A stretch of 64,000 nucleotides of DNA from Runella rosea (GCF_003325355.1 NZ_CP030850.1:1860001-1924000); one strand, 5' to 3'; numbered from the stretch's first letter, positions 53,802 through 63,220 are shown. The notes: a model not told the origin generated them from the sequence alone. Numbers and translations are program-made.

Positions 53802-54437
53802 CTATAACGCGTACGCTTTTTGGCCTTTTTTCAACGGAATACATCCATCATAACGACCCGGAATAGGCACATAGTCAAGGGCTTTGGTGGCTCCTTGCTC
53901 CGAAGTAAAATAACCAAACAGTGTAAGCTCCTTGGCTAAACGCCAGAAAGGAGTGCCTTTGAGTTTTTTGGAATCTACCACTTCTTTGTCAACATTATCT
54001 CCCACTTTTACCTGCTGAACATTGGCGTTTTTCATCAATTCGGTGGTTTCTTTTTCCACCTGTTTCAAAATTTCAACTTGCTCGGCCGAAGTGGTTTCCA
54101 TGAATTTCTTACCGTGGGCTTTGGTGGCTTTAGCGTCCAAATCTGCTAATCCATCCAAAAAGTTTTGTTGTTCCTGCGCTTTGTAGCAGTCTTTCAACAT
54201 CAGCTCAATAAAAGGGCCCACCCCTGCGTCTTTCGCCCCAGGGGTCGAAGTACGAGGAATGATATGTTCTGCTACTTCAGCAACCAATGCTTGCTGGGCG
54301 GGCGTAAAGCTAAAAGCAGCTCCTGCGGTTGGGGGCATGGCAGCTCCTTCACCAAAGGCCATTAAAGTAGGTGCCGAAAGAGTACCCCCCATCAAAAGGG
54401 CTACCCGCGACAATGCTTCTCTGCGGTTCATGTTCAT
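53802..54437 (-). CDS. Gluconate-2-dehydrogenase subunit-3-type protein with Tat leader (211 aa)
   Basis: Small partner of the GMC enzyme. The ATG at 54435-54437 gives the leader MNMNRREALSRVALLMGG with twin arginines and a hydrophobic stretch (a Tat-type signal). The mature part shows FTPAQQALVAEVAEHIIPRT near 40 and the C-terminal GYFTSEQGATKALDYVPIPG. Such subunits are needed for export and electron transfer of the flavin subunit in other bacteria. An upstream in-frame start is not used, because it precedes the leader by 18 residues. Confidence 0.85.
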   Translation of the reverse strand: MNMNRREALSRVALLMGGTLSAPTLMAFGEGAAMPPTAGAAFSFTPAQQALVAEVAEHIIPRTSTPGAKDAGVGPFIELMLKDCYKAQEQQNFLDGLADLDAKATKAHGKKFMETTSAEQVEILKQVEKETTELMKNANVQQVKVGDNVDKEVVDSKKLKGTPFWRLAKELTLFGYFTSEQGATKALDYVPIPGRYDGCIPLKKGQKAYAL

Positions 54438-54679
54438 AGGATAGTTTAATTTCTTATTGGGAAGATGTAAAAATACATTAGAAGTGTCCAATTTTTACTT
54501 TTTGTAAACGCTTTTTTTAAGCAAAGAATATTTTATTCAACGTAAAGTTTCACAAATTTTATCCATGTCCCTGATTCACTGACTACTACGTAGTTTGTTA
54601 TTAAGCATAGGTGCCTATTTCAACCTTCATTTCAAATGCATCGCTTTAACTTTGAAAATCTACTCATTGGTAAATAAGC

Positions 54680-55132
54680 TTAAATGCGATCTAACAACCG
54701 GCGGTGGTAGTTGACCTGCCCCAAATGATAGCCCAAATGAACCGCCAAGTGAATTAAAAAATACTCGGTCGACATTTTTTCTTTAAAAACGACCAATGGA
54801 TATTCGGCGGCATAATCCTCTTCGGTCAGGGTCGACAAGGCATTTTTGATGACTTGAATCGTCGAATCCAACGCTGCAATCATTTTTTCGCGAGGCACGT
54901 CCTTGTCGCTGAACTCCAAGGGGCGATTTCTGACATAGCCCGTTTTGCCAATTTCGGCCCCAATAAAAGCATTCAAATTACCAATCAAATGCAGGGTCAG
55001 GTTTCCCGCCGAATTAGGAATTTGAGCTTCTGTTTTCCAGATAGTTTCTTCGTTTTGATATGCAAGAAGCTCTTCTTTCAGTTTGGTCAAATCACGCTCA
55101 AAAAGGGCAATCAATGTTTGTGTAATCATCAT
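54680..55132 (-). CDS. DinB-type protein, DUF1572-like (150 aa)
   Basis: A four-helix-bundle protein with possible metal ligands His48 (LTLHLIGNLNAF) and the histidines of IHLAVHLGYHLGQVNYHRR near residue 128-140. Its first codon lies 1 base from the stop of the permease gene on the same strand, so they are co-transcribed. The role is unknown; the family includes thiol-dependent transferases. A related protein at 21411 is only a distant paralogue. Confidence 0.82.
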   Translation of the reverse strand: MMITQTLIALFERDLTKLKEELLAYQNEETIWKTEAQIPNSAGNLTLHLIGNLNAFIGAEIGKTGYVRNRPLEFSDKDVPREKMIAALDSTIQVIKNALSTLTEEDYAAEYPLVVFKEKMSTEYFLIHLAVHLGYHLGQVNYHRRLLDRI

Positions 55133-55133
55133 G

Positions 55134-56459
55134 CTAATTTTTTGTGTTCAATGCTCTTTTCCATTTAAAATATACGTAGGCAATTCCTCCCAATCCCAGA
55201 AAAAACAACCCTGCCAGCGCCTGCTCGGGCTTTTCAATAAGCGTGTTAACAACGACAAATGCTGATAAAGCCATGAATATCAAAGGCGTAATTGGGTAGG
55301 CAAGTGTGCTGTAATTACGTTTTAGTTTGCGCTGCCTGAACTTAAAAATAGCCGCTGCCGTGAGGAAGAAAAAGAACGTATCTACAAACACCACATAGGT
55401 GATGAGATTGGAGAAGGTTTTCCAGAAAATCAACAATACAATTGTCCAAAAAGATTGGAAAATGATGGCCCAAAAAGGCGTTTGATAACGGGGATGAATC
55501 TCGGCAAACTGCTTAAAAAACAATCCATCCTGCGCCATTGCAAAATAAATGCGCGGCGCGGTCAGGATGTAAATGCCAATGGTTCCCAAGACCGACAACA
55601 CAATCAAAAACGAGATAAATTTTGCGCCCAATCCCCATACGGTAGAAATGGCTTCCGAAGCTACGCCCGTAGAAGCCGCAATCCGCTCAATGGGCAACAG
55701 CTTTAAATAGGCAACATTTACGCTTAAATACGCTAAACATACGATACCGATTCCCATCAACATGGCGCGGGGTACGAGACGATTGGCATCTTTGACTTCG
55801 GCCGCAATAAACGTAGCGTGTTGATAGCCTCCGTACGAAAAAGAAACCCCAATCAGCGCCAATCCAAAGGAGGATACAAGGGGCAAATTCTGCGCATTTG
55901 AGGTCCATGTAAAATCTGTAATGTTTATAGCGTACGTTCCTGCCACAAAACCAATGATAACCACCACGGCGATACCCACCAATTTGGCTGATGTAAAAAC
56001 AGAGGCAAACACACCACCCCATTTTACGCCCAGCACATTCATAATGGTGAGGAGCGCAATCGTGAAAACAGCCACTGCGAGTTGTACATTCTCTGGCATA
56101 GGAATCAGTTCATTCAGGTACGAAGTAAAAACCAATGTGAGCGCCGCCAATGAACCAGTATTGATCACCAAAAGCATGGACCAACTGTATAAGAATGCTG
56201 GAAGCTCGCCGAATGCTTCCTTTAAAAACACGTAAAAACCGCCTGCTTTAGGAAAAATAGAAGCAATTTCGGCAAAAGTGAGTGCCCCGCACAACGCCAC
56301 CACCCCTCCCGCCACCCATACGCCCAACATCCATCCAGTAGTGGGCAGGTAGCCAGCGATTTCAGAAGGTGCCCGGAATATTCCCGAGCCAATGCTCGAC
56401 CCTACCGCAATCATGGTCAGGCTGAAGAGCGTAATTTGTTTTTTAAGTTGGTGAGACAT
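55134..56459 (-). CDS. APC-family amino-acid permease (441 aa)
   Basis: Secondary transporter of the amino acid-polyamine-organocation family with about 12 membrane helices. Starts with SLTMIAVGSSIGSGIF, the GSG binding-loop of helix 1 typical of the family; helix 6 region SFSYGGYQHATFIAAEV has the GxQ-like features of the substrate site. No extra domains. Substrate is unknown. The DinB-like gene follows directly on the same strand and may be functionally linked. Confidence 0.9.
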   Translation of the reverse strand: MSHQLKKQITLFSLTMIAVGSSIGSGIFRAPSEIAGYLPTTGWMLGVWVAGGVVALCGALTFAEIASIFPKAGGFYVFLKEAFGELPAFLYSWSMLLVINTGSLAALTLVFTSYLNELIPMPENVQLAVAVFTIALLTIMNVLGVKWGGVFASVFTSAKLVGIAVVVIIGFVAGTYAINITDFTWTSNAQNLPLVSSFGLALIGVSFSYGGYQHATFIAAEVKDANRLVPRAMLMGIGIVCLAYLSVNVAYLKLLPIERIAASTGVASEAISTVWGLGAKFISFLIVLSVLGTIGIYILTAPRIYFAMAQDGLFFKQFAEIHPRYQTPFWAIIFQSFWTIVLLIFWKTFSNLITYVVFVDTFFFFLTAAAIFKFRQRKLKRNYSTLAYPITPLIFMALSAFVVVNTLIEKPEQALAGLFFLGLGGIAYVYFKWKRALNTKN

Positions 56460-56507
56460 GAAATAAAACCTAAGGGTTTGGCAGTTACGAAATTGAGTTA
56501 TCTCATC

Positions 56508-57212
56508 TTAAAGCAATCCTTCGTCGGCAAAACTCAGGTAACCGCCATCCGTAAAGATAATATGGTCTAAAACGGGAATTTCGAGCAGCTTACCCGCCGC
56601 CGTAAGGCGACGTGTGAGGTCTTTGTCGGCCTCACTCGGTTTGAGATTGCCCGAGGGATGATTGTGCGCCAAAATAATGGCACTAGCTAAATGTTCAACG
56701 GCCACTTTAAATATCATTTTTGGGTCGGCTACCGTTCCCGATACCCCTCCTTGACTGATTTGAACAGGGCGAATGACCTCATTGGCCCGATTAAGCAACA
56801 ACAACCAAAATTCTTCGTGGGGCAAGTCCAATAGATAAGGCCGAATTTGTTCGTACCCGTCCTTTGAACACGTAATACGCGGTTTTCGCATAATTTCGCT
56901 TTCTTTACGCCGCCTTCCCAGTTCCAACGCAGCAATAATCGTAATGGCTTTTGCTTCGCCGATACCCTTGATTTTCATTAAATCTTTGGTGGTCAACTTG
57001 GCCAATTCGTTCAGATTATTGGACGCTTTTTGGAGAATTACCTTTGCCAAATCTACCGCCGACAGTTCAACGGTACCTGAGCCAATCAAAATAGCAATCA
57101 ATTCGGCATCTGTCAGCGCGGCTTTTCCCTTCAAAAGCAATTTTTCGCGAGGGCGGTCTTCTTCCGCCCAGCTCAGTATTTTTCGTGATGAAGTGTAGTC
57201 GTTTTCAGTCAT
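56508..57212 (-). CDS. radC: RadC-family JAB-domain protein (234 aa)
   Basis: The ATG at 57210-57212 (MTENDYTSSRKIL) is preferred; 22 earlier in-frame residues overlap the divergent glycosyltransferase start. An N-terminal helix-hairpin-helix (LTTKDLMKIKGIGEAKAITI near 75) is followed by a JAB/MPN metalloprotease domain with the JAMM site (HNHPSGNLKPSEAD near 190, with the upstream Glu near 125). The name RadC is historical; its role in DNA repair is doubtful and the family is of unknown function. Confidence 0.92.
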   Translation of the reverse strand: MTENDYTSSRKILSWAEEDRPREKLLLKGKAALTDAELIAILIGSGTVELSAVDLAKVILQKASNNLNELAKLTTKDLMKIKGIGEAKAITIIAALELGRRRKESEIMRKPRITCSKDGYEQIRPYLLDLPHEEFWLLLLNRANEVIRPVQISQGGVSGTVADPKMIFKVAVEHLASAIILAHNHPSGNLKPSEADKDLTRRLTAAGKLLEIPVLDHIIFTDGGYLSFADEGLL

Positions 57213-57276
57213 GAAAGGTTCATAGGTGGTCGTTCGTGGTAAAAATACTAACTTGCCAGTGAAATCAAAGCGAGTC

Positions 57277-58287
57277 ATGCGTAAATACAGTATTATTATC
57301 CCCGTTTATAATCGGCCCGACGAATTGACCGAGTTGTTAACGTGTCTGGTAAAACAAACTTTTACCCATTTTGAAGTCATCATTATTGAAGACGGTTCCC
57401 GAATCAAATGTGATGAGGTGGTCAAAACCTTCAGCCAACAACTCGACATTCACTACTTCTACAAGGAAAATGGAGGCCAAGGCTTTGCTCGAAATTACGG
57501 ATTTGAACGGGCAAAAGGCGATTATTTTGTTATCCTTGACTCCGATGCACTGATAGAGCCTGACTATTTAAACATCGTTGAACAACGACTGAATACAGAG
57601 TATGTAGATTTATACGGCGGTCCCGACACCGACCATCCGAGTTTCACTCCTATTCAGAAAGCCATCAGTTATTCGATGACGTCTCTTTTTACAACGGGCG
57701 GCATTAGGGGTAAAAAAAGTAATTTGGGCGGTACTTTCCACCCTCGTAGTTTCAATATGGGAATTTCTCGCAAAGTGTGGGAACGTACGAGAGGATTTCA
57801 AATCAGCCGAATGGGCGAAGATATTATTTTTAGCATCACCGCTCTCCGAATGGGCTTCAAATCAGCCTTGATTCCAGAAGCATTCATTTATCACAAACGG
57901 CGCACTGGGTTTGGGGCTTTCTTTCGGCAGCTACGCTTCTTTGGGCGTGCGCGAATCAATATAGCCCGCTTTTATCCAAATGAACTCAAATTAGTTCACA
58001 CATTTCCTTTTCTGTTTACCCTCGGCTGCCTCAGTATTCCTTTGTTGTGGTTGATTCACCCTTGGCTGTTTCAGGCAGGAATTACATTTTTAGCAATTTA
58101 TATCATTCTGCTGTTTATCGACGCCACTCGACAGTCAAAAAGTCTAGAAGTGGGCGTATTGAGCATTATTGCGGCATTTGTGCAGCTTTTTGGTTATGGA
58201 TTCGGCTTCGCGCAGGAGGGAATAAAACGCCTACTTGAACCCAAAACCCACCGCGAAACAGGCGCTACCGTTGAATATCCTTCCTGA
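57277..58287 (+). CDS. Family 2 glycosyltransferase with membrane C-terminus (336 aa)
   Basis: The GT-A domain starts at the ATG at 57277: YSIIIPVYNRPDELTELL, with DxD-like DSDALIEP near residue 93 and a later acidic GEDIIFSI near 190. Two or three hydrophobic helices (FPFLFTLGCLSIPLLWL, then GITFLAIYIILLFI and the AAFVQLFGYGFGF region) anchor it to the membrane. It adds a sugar to an acceptor, possibly lipid-linked or surface glycan; the sugar is not readable. It is divergent from radC and shares a bidirectional terminator with gldN. Confidence 0.87.
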   Translation: MRKYSIIIPVYNRPDELTELLTCLVKQTFTHFEVIIIEDGSRIKCDEVVKTFSQQLDIHYFYKENGGQGFARNYGFERAKGDYFVILDSDALIEPDYLNIVEQRLNTEYVDLYGGPDTDHPSFTPIQKAISYSMTSLFTTGGIRGKKSNLGGTFHPRSFNMGISRKVWERTRGFQISRMGEDIIFSITALRMGFKSALIPEAFIYHKRRTGFGAFFRQLRFFGRARINIARFYPNELKLVHTFPFLFTLGCLSIPLLWLIHPWLFQAGITFLAIYIILLFIDATRQSKSLEVGVLSIIAAFVQLFGYGFGFAQEGIKRLLEPKTHRETGATVEYPS

Positions 58288-58295
58288 AAAAGCAC

Positions 58296-58327
58296 AAAAA
58301 AAGCGGCCATAGTGACCGCTTTTTTTT
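58296..58327. terminator. Bidirectional terminator between the glycosyltransferase and gldN
   Basis: AAAAAAAGCGG (58296-58306) pairs with CCGCTTTTTTT (58316-58326); A and T tracts on the two sides make it work on both strands. It lies 9 bases after the glycosyltransferase stop and 22 bases from the end of gldN. Confidence 0.85.
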
Positions 58328-58348
58328 ATGATACAATAATTGTAGTCA

Positions 58349-59428
58349 TTAATATTCCCACAAACCATGCTCTAATTCCATCAACTCATTTTCAAGTTGA
58401 ATGGATTTCCAAAGCGCCTCTTTTTCGCCACCATAAATGGTAATGAGGTCTTGGTCTTTGGGGTTTGAAGTTTTGATAATACGACCACTGAACAGACGAA
58501 GATCAAACGCATCCGCTAAGTTTTTGTGCTGAGCAGTATTGTATTCGTTGAACCAAATAAACTTTTTCGGATCGCTACGGAACAGCTTGTCCAAGTCTTT
58601 GTATCTAAAAGTAGCAATGGGTTTTTCAATTCCACCAGGGTTCAATTCCGACGGCAATACAATCGTAATGGTTTGAATATCGTAAATCAAACGTGAGCGC
58701 TTACGGTCAAAAATCCAATCTTCCTTCATTTCCAAAATCGGAACATCCTTAGGGAAAAACTGATTTTCTTCCATTTTCTGTGCTTCAGCCGCGGCAATTG
58801 CGGCGGCTTCTTCCGCCATTTTGCGTTTGATTTCGGTTGAATCTACTTGAGGCTTTACAGGTACTTTGGCAACTTGTCCCTTTTTACCTTTAGTAGTTGT
58901 TTTCTTTTTAGGTGCCGGTGTACCCCAACCATCATCTACGGGTTGTGTTTCTTTTTTGGGCGCTGGGGTTCCCCAGCCATCATCTGCCTTGGCAGGAGCT
59001 TTAGGGTCTTTCTTTGCAGCATCCCCCCAAACATCACCACCTTGAGCTGCATTGTCAGTACCGAAACCTGCTTTTATTTCATCTTCGGTCAACGTCTGCC
59101 CTTGATTTGGCATTTGAAGCGCCTTGCTGAAATCAGTACTCGTCATTTTTTTGGTCATATCGGCATCTACATACGCCTCCAACAGACCCGCCTTTACGGC
59201 ATCCATGATGTACTTGGTGATTTCATTGCCTACTGAAAACATAGGTTGATTTTGCTTTTCCCGCAAATCCAACCGGCGCCACAGTGTGCGTTTCATCATC
59301 ACATCAGCATCGTTAATCTCGCGCACTGACAGCGGATTGACACCCTTCGTGTCTTTCTCTTGGGCTTGAGTGCTCATGCTCAATGCTACCAAGGCCGCAC
59401 TACCTAATAGGCTACTCCATCTTTTCAT
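58349..59428 (-). CDS. gldN: Type IX secretion/gliding protein GldN (359 aa)
   Basis: Periplasmic component of the type IX secretion ring, working with GldK. Signal peptide MKRWSSLLGSAALVALSMST followed by QAQ. The N-terminal domain (DADVMMKRTLWRRLDLREKQ) and C-terminal domain (VPILEMKEDWIFDRKRSRLIYDIQ, ITIYGGEKEALWKS) fit GldN/PorN. Between them lies a low-complexity insert with two copies of DDGWGTPAPKK plus a shorter relative, followed by a lysine-rich stretch, not typical for most GldN proteins. It is last in the gldKLMN order. Confidence 0.93.
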   Translation of the reverse strand: MKRWSSLLGSAALVALSMSTQAQEKDTKGVNPLSVREINDADVMMKRTLWRRLDLREKQNQPMFSVGNEITKYIMDAVKAGLLEAYVDADMTKKMTSTDFSKALQMPNQGQTLTEDEIKAGFGTDNAAQGGDVWGDAAKKDPKAPAKADDGWGTPAPKKETQPVDDGWGTPAPKKKTTTKGKKGQVAKVPVKPQVDSTEIKRKMAEEAAAIAAAEAQKMEENQFFPKDVPILEMKEDWIFDRKRSRLIYDIQTITIVLPSELNPGGIEKPIATFRYKDLDKLFRSDPKKFIWFNEYNTAQHKNLADAFDLRLFSGRIIKTSNPKDQDLITIYGGEKEALWKSIQLENELMELEHGLWEY

Positions 59429-59458
59429 TTTCTTTGAGCGTTATTTTGATTACTTTAT

Positions 59459-59486
59459 TACTAACGAAATCTATTTCTTGTTAGTA
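59459..59486 (-). repeat. Hairpin in the gldM-gldN gap
   Basis: TACTAAC (59459-59465) and GTTAGTA (59480-59486) form a stem that continues as GAAAT/ATTTC with a two-base bulge. No T run follows, so it may be a mRNA-stability element and not a terminator. Confidence 0.4.
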
Positions 59487-59507
59487 CAAAATCGAAAATC
59501 AGTATTC

Positions 59508-61103
59508 TTAATTCAAAGGAACAGTCCGCGAATCAGTACCTATCCCTGCATCCTGAACGTCTCCTTTAAAGTTACGGCGCTGTACGCCCGATACTTCAAT
59601 CACAAGACGATCTCCAGGCGCTGCCTGAGCTGCCAAAGCATTGATTGAACCACTTGGTCCGTTAATCACTACTGGCTGCCCTTTAGGGCGAGCGCCACTT
59701 GCCAAACGAACTTCAATTTTTCCTACCCGGAAATTTGCATCTTCGGGCGAATAATTGATTAAACTCTCATCTGCAATCGCTTTTACGGAAATATTCCGTG
59801 CCATACTGGCCGAAATAGGGCGTTTATCGTCCACCAATGCGCCATTGATATAATATTCCAAACGAGGGCGAGGAACGCGGTTTACGCGGAAGCCTTCGGT
59901 ACCAATCAAGTTTCCTTGGTTCGAAATATTTAATTTAACATTTCTATTGTTTGGAATAATAATTACTTTCCCTTTGCCATTGTTGATAACTTCGGCGCCA
60001 TCAGCTGTAAAAGCTGGATTCCATAAAGGTCCTAAGCCTGGGCTTTGAATACTCAACACGTTCTTGCAACCCAAAAACAAAGGCGGCATCGAAGCTGATT
60101 CAATATTATAGGTTGGCTTAGCAACTTTATAGTCATATTTCATCGAAATCGTAGTATCACGACCGCTTGGCGTAGGGAATGAAATAACTCCCGACAGGGT
60201 TTTGGCAGCCAAACCATCTTTATCGTACGAACCACCCTGGGCCGTAAATTCAATGATTCCTTTTCCATCCTGTACCCGCAATGGTGCTCCACCTAAACTC
60301 ATGCGTGGCGTAAGAGAACTCGAAGAAGCCGCAATAAACATCTCTCCTTTGAACTTAGTACCCGCCACAACTACGTTAGACTCAGCACTAATCATTGCCA
60401 GAATTTTATCAAACTTAATGTCTTTCGCACCTACTTTAGCCGCCAAAGCATCGAGTACTTCCGCTTCTAAACGACGAATTTCCGATTGCTTTTGACTCAA
60501 TACCGCCAATGCAGCAGGAACGGGTGTTTGCGCAAAATTTAATTCTGCAAAGTCTTTCGTGCGTTGATCTTTGTCACGCTTTGCAAGAGGGTCTTCTTTA
60601 CCGTCGAGAGCCAATGGCGCAAAACTAGTTCCAGAGAGTTTATTCATTTGCTCTACGAAACCATTAAGCTTGTTTTTCAGATCATACGCTTTACCATTTT
60701 TGGAAGGTCCAATCATGTAAATAGCTACCTTGTCTTCTTCATTCGGGTTTTTGACCTTTCCAGTTTCAGGGTCAATTCCGCCCCCAGCCTCGGTTGCTAT
60801 TTGGCTTTTTATGGCATCAATCTCACTGATCATCCCACTTGCTATCTTGCGCACATCTTCAGCTTGCTTGACAATGGCCACTTCAAAAGCTCTATTTCCA
60901 GACTTTTCGACTTTATCTCTGATATTTTCAACAGTTCTTGCGTTGATTTTGTTAGCGGCGTTTGACGCAACCTCCATACTGTTGTTCAACAATTGGAATT
61001 TTTCCAACAATGCCGAACTTACTTGCAAAGCCAGCATGGCCGTCAAAACCAGATACATCATCCCAATCATCTTCTGACGGGGTGTCTCTTTTGCTCCTGC
61101 CAT
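59508..61103 (-). CDS. gldM: Type IX secretion/gliding protein GldM (531 aa)
   Basis: The inner-membrane motor partner whose long periplasmic part reaches the GldKN ring. One membrane helix near the N-terminus (MIGMMYLVLTAMLALQVS, residues 10-27), then helices and a chain of beta domains, all as in GldM/PorM: SSALLEKFQLLNNSMEVASN near 30 and, near 310, GVISFPTPSGRDTT. It works with GldL as a proton-driven motor. The start lies 95 bases after the gldL stop. The length is usual for the family. Confidence 0.94.
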   Translation of the reverse strand: MAGAKETPRQKMIGMMYLVLTAMLALQVSSALLEKFQLLNNSMEVASNAANKINARTVENIRDKVEKSGNRAFEVAIVKQAEDVRKIASGMISEIDAIKSQIATEAGGGIDPETGKVKNPNEEDKVAIYMIGPSKNGKAYDLKNKLNGFVEQMNKLSGTSFAPLALDGKEDPLAKRDKDQRTKDFAELNFAQTPVPAALAVLSQKQSEIRRLEAEVLDALAAKVGAKDIKFDKILAMISAESNVVVAGTKFKGEMFIAASSSSLTPRMSLGGAPLRVQDGKGIIEFTAQGGSYDKDGLAAKTLSGVISFPTPSGRDTTISMKYDYKVAKPTYNIESASMPPLFLGCKNVLSIQSPGLGPLWNPAFTADGAEVINNGKGKVIIIPNNRNVKLNISNQGNLIGTEGFRVNRVPRPRLEYYINGALVDDKRPISASMARNISVKAIADESLINYSPEDANFRVGKIEVRLASGARPKGQPVVINGPSGSINALAAQAAPGDRLVIEVSGVQRRNFKGDVQDAGIGTDSRTVPLN

Positions 61104-61198
61104 TTTTAAATAGTTGAATTTTAGCTTACTTTAATTGATTTTAACGAGGGTGACAGTGGTATTTAAGGGTTCAGAATTTTCAACTCTGCACCATCACA

Positions 61199-62002
61199 TT
61201 AACCTCGCATTGCGGTTAGCATATTACCGTACACATTGTTCAGGGCTGTAATATTTGTTGTCAATTTTGATATTTCAGCCTTAAACTGCTGTGATTCTTT
61301 GGTAGCATCCGCCATGTTCGCCATTGCATTTGTCAAGTTACCATAAAACGCATTCATGGCCTTGAGGTGCTTGGTTGTATCCTGCAATTCCAATTCATAC
61401 ACGGCATTAAGAGCGCCCATATTCTTGGTAATGTTTTGGAATTGGTCACGGTATTGTTGGGCATCTTTGGTTGCATCAGCCATAGAAGACATTGCATTGA
61501 TAGCCACACCGTAAGACTTATTCATATCATTGATTGAAGATGATGCCGTTTTTACGTTTTTAGCGTAATCGTTGGTTGCAATAGTTGCATCGGTCAAGTC
61601 TCCAATTTTAGATACTGTATCTGTTAAATTTTTAAATCCTTTACCAAGATTGTTGAAGATATCGGGAGTAATGTTGGCTTCGGCTAACATTTTATCCATG
61701 TTGGCAGTCAAACCAACTCCTTTTTTCTCTTCTTTACGCGAAGGTACTGGAGCCGCATCGTCTGCTAATTCAGGGTATACTTTTTCCCACGCGTATTCTT
61801 CAGAAGCAGGGTATAAAAAGCTTTGTACTGCGTACAAAACAAAAATCACAGCTTCGGTCAAAAGACCAACTGTCAAAATCTCACCACCACCTTCGATGTG
61901 AGTAATTTTTGCCCAAGCACCGATGATTACAACGGCTGCTCCAAGCGCATAAGCAGTAGGGACTATTTTACTCCAGAAAACACCTTGTTTTTGTGCTGCC
62001 AT
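61199..62002 (-). CDS. gldL: Type IX secretion/gliding motor protein GldL (267 aa)
   Basis: Inner-membrane motor protein. Two membrane helices at about 12-27 and 40-60 (TAYALGAAVVIIGAWAKI, then ILTVGLLTEAVIFVLYAVQ) carry the conserved glutamate in TEAV (about residue 49), the residue implicated in proton coupling in GldL/PorL. The cytoplasmic tail is helical with internal repeats (SSMADATKDAQQYRDQ, then ANMADATKESQQFKAE). It pairs with GldM. A terminator-like hairpin separates it from gldK. Confidence 0.94.
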   Translation of the reverse strand: MAAQKQGVFWSKIVPTAYALGAAVVIIGAWAKITHIEGGGEILTVGLLTEAVIFVLYAVQSFLYPASEEYAWEKVYPELADDAAPVPSRKEEKKGVGLTANMDKMLAEANITPDIFNNLGKGFKNLTDTVSKIGDLTDATIATNDYAKNVKTASSSINDMNKSYGVAINAMSSMADATKDAQQYRDQFQNITKNMGALNAVYELELQDTTKHLKAMNAFYGNLTNAMANMADATKESQQFKAEISKLTTNITALNNVYGNMLTAMRG

Positions 62003-62055
62003 AACAGAATTAAAATATTGGTTTAATAGAATCGGTTACAATAAATAAAGGTCGT

Positions 62056-62086
62056 AAAAAAGAAGGGTGCCGCCGGGCAGCACCCT
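62056..62086 (-). terminator. Hairpin with U run between gldK and gldL
   Basis: AGGGTGC (62064-62070) and GCACCCT (62080-62086) form a GC-rich stem with a 9-base loop. On the minus strand it is followed by TCTTTTTT (plus-strand A-rich stretch 62056-62063). It looks like an intrinsic terminator or attenuator inside the operon. Confidence 0.6.
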
Positions 62087-62110
62087 ATATTTTAAGGTAA
62101 TAAAGTCAAA

Positions 62111-63220
62111 TTATCTTTTACGTCCACGGGTAGTAGCTGCCCGACCGGCAAGGTTTTCAACTACGCAACGGAAACCAATGAACGAGCGTTTATTGTCTTC
62201 ATATTCCCAGCCGCGTGTTCCTGTTTCGAGGAAGTAAGCAACATCTTTCCATGATCCGCCCCGTACTATTTTACGCGGTTCGTCAGGATTATCATTCATT
62301 GGGTTCATATCCCAGTTAACAATCGTAGCATTATCGGCATAAGCATCCAACGTCCATTCCGCTACGTTACCTGCCATGTTATACAATCCATAATCATTGG
62401 CATTGTAGGCATTTGCGGGGGCAGTGTAAGGATACCCATCGGCGTCATAATTCCCACGCTGTGGTTTAAAGTTTGCTAAAAAGCAACCTTTTCCATTGGC
62501 TACATAAGGGTTACCCCAAGGATACTTGGCAGAGGCACGTCCGCCGCGAGCGGCCCATTCCCATTCGGCTTCGGTAGGAAGGCGGAATTTTGGAGAACGA
62601 TATTTACCCTCTTTGGCCCGGTAATCGTTGTAGAGATTAGAACGCCATTCTGAGAAATAGCGAGCGGCTTTCCAGCTTACCCCAACGACTGGATAGGTAT
62701 CAAAGGCAGGATGCGAATAGTAATACTCAAGCATCGGGTCACCGTTGTGATACGTGAAATCTTTTTTCCAAACCGTAGTATCGGGATGGTACTTTGAGAT
62801 GATTTCTTCTTCTCCCAGTACTGACAGTGAGTCAGTCATCAGAGATGCTACAAATTGACGATACTCGTGGTTTGTTACTTCAGTATCATCCATGTAAAAC
62901 GAAGTAATGGTTACCCGGCGGTTAAAATTGACCTGCGTAGCGGCAACATCTTCATCAGCCTGCCCCATCATAAAAGAACCTGATGGGATAAGTACCATTC
63001 CAAAGGGAGTATCCTGCTTATAGTCTTTACGACCAGTTGCAATTACTTCTCCGTTCCGAACGCCGACTTCCTGTTTGGCTCCTTTTTTGCCTCCTTTTCC
63101 TCCTTTGCTGTTTTTTCCGCCAAATTTATCTTTGACAAATCCACAACTTTGCAGCATCATCGCTACCATCAAAATCCATGCTCCTTTGGTGGCGCAGCCG
63201 AAAAATACCCTCTTGCTCAT
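62111..63220 (-). CDS. gldK: Type IX secretion lipoprotein GldK (369 aa)
   Basis: Outer-membrane-associated lipoprotein forming the periplasmic ring with GldN. The ATG at 63218-63220 gives the lipoprotein leader with Cys near residue 24 (MVAMMLQSC). It has a low-complexity lysine/glycine-rich stretch (GGKNSKGGKGGKKGAKQE) and then a formylglycine-generating-enzyme-like fold (FMMGQADEDVAATQVNFNRR; TDDTEVTNHEYRQFV-type segment; GNVAEWTLDAY; RGGSWKDVAYF; FIGFRCV), with the active cysteines replaced, as in GldK/PorK. A TTG start 7 codons upstream is less likely. Confidence 0.94.
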   Translation of the reverse strand: MSKRVFFGCATKGAWILMVAMMLQSCGFVKDKFGGKNSKGGKGGKKGAKQEVGVRNGEVIATGRKDYKQDTPFGMVLIPSGSFMMGQADEDVAATQVNFNRRVTITSFYMDDTEVTNHEYRQFVASLMTDSLSVLGEEEIISKYHPDTTVWKKDFTYHNGDPMLEYYYSHPAFDTYPVVGVSWKAARYFSEWRSNLYNDYRAKEGKYRSPKFRLPTEAEWEWAARGGRASAKYPWGNPYVANGKGCFLANFKPQRGNYDADGYPYTAPANAYNANDYGLYNMAGNVAEWTLDAYADNATIVNWDMNPMNDNPDEPRKIVRGGSWKDVAYFLETGTRGWEYEDNKRSFIGFRCVVENLAGRAATTRGRKR

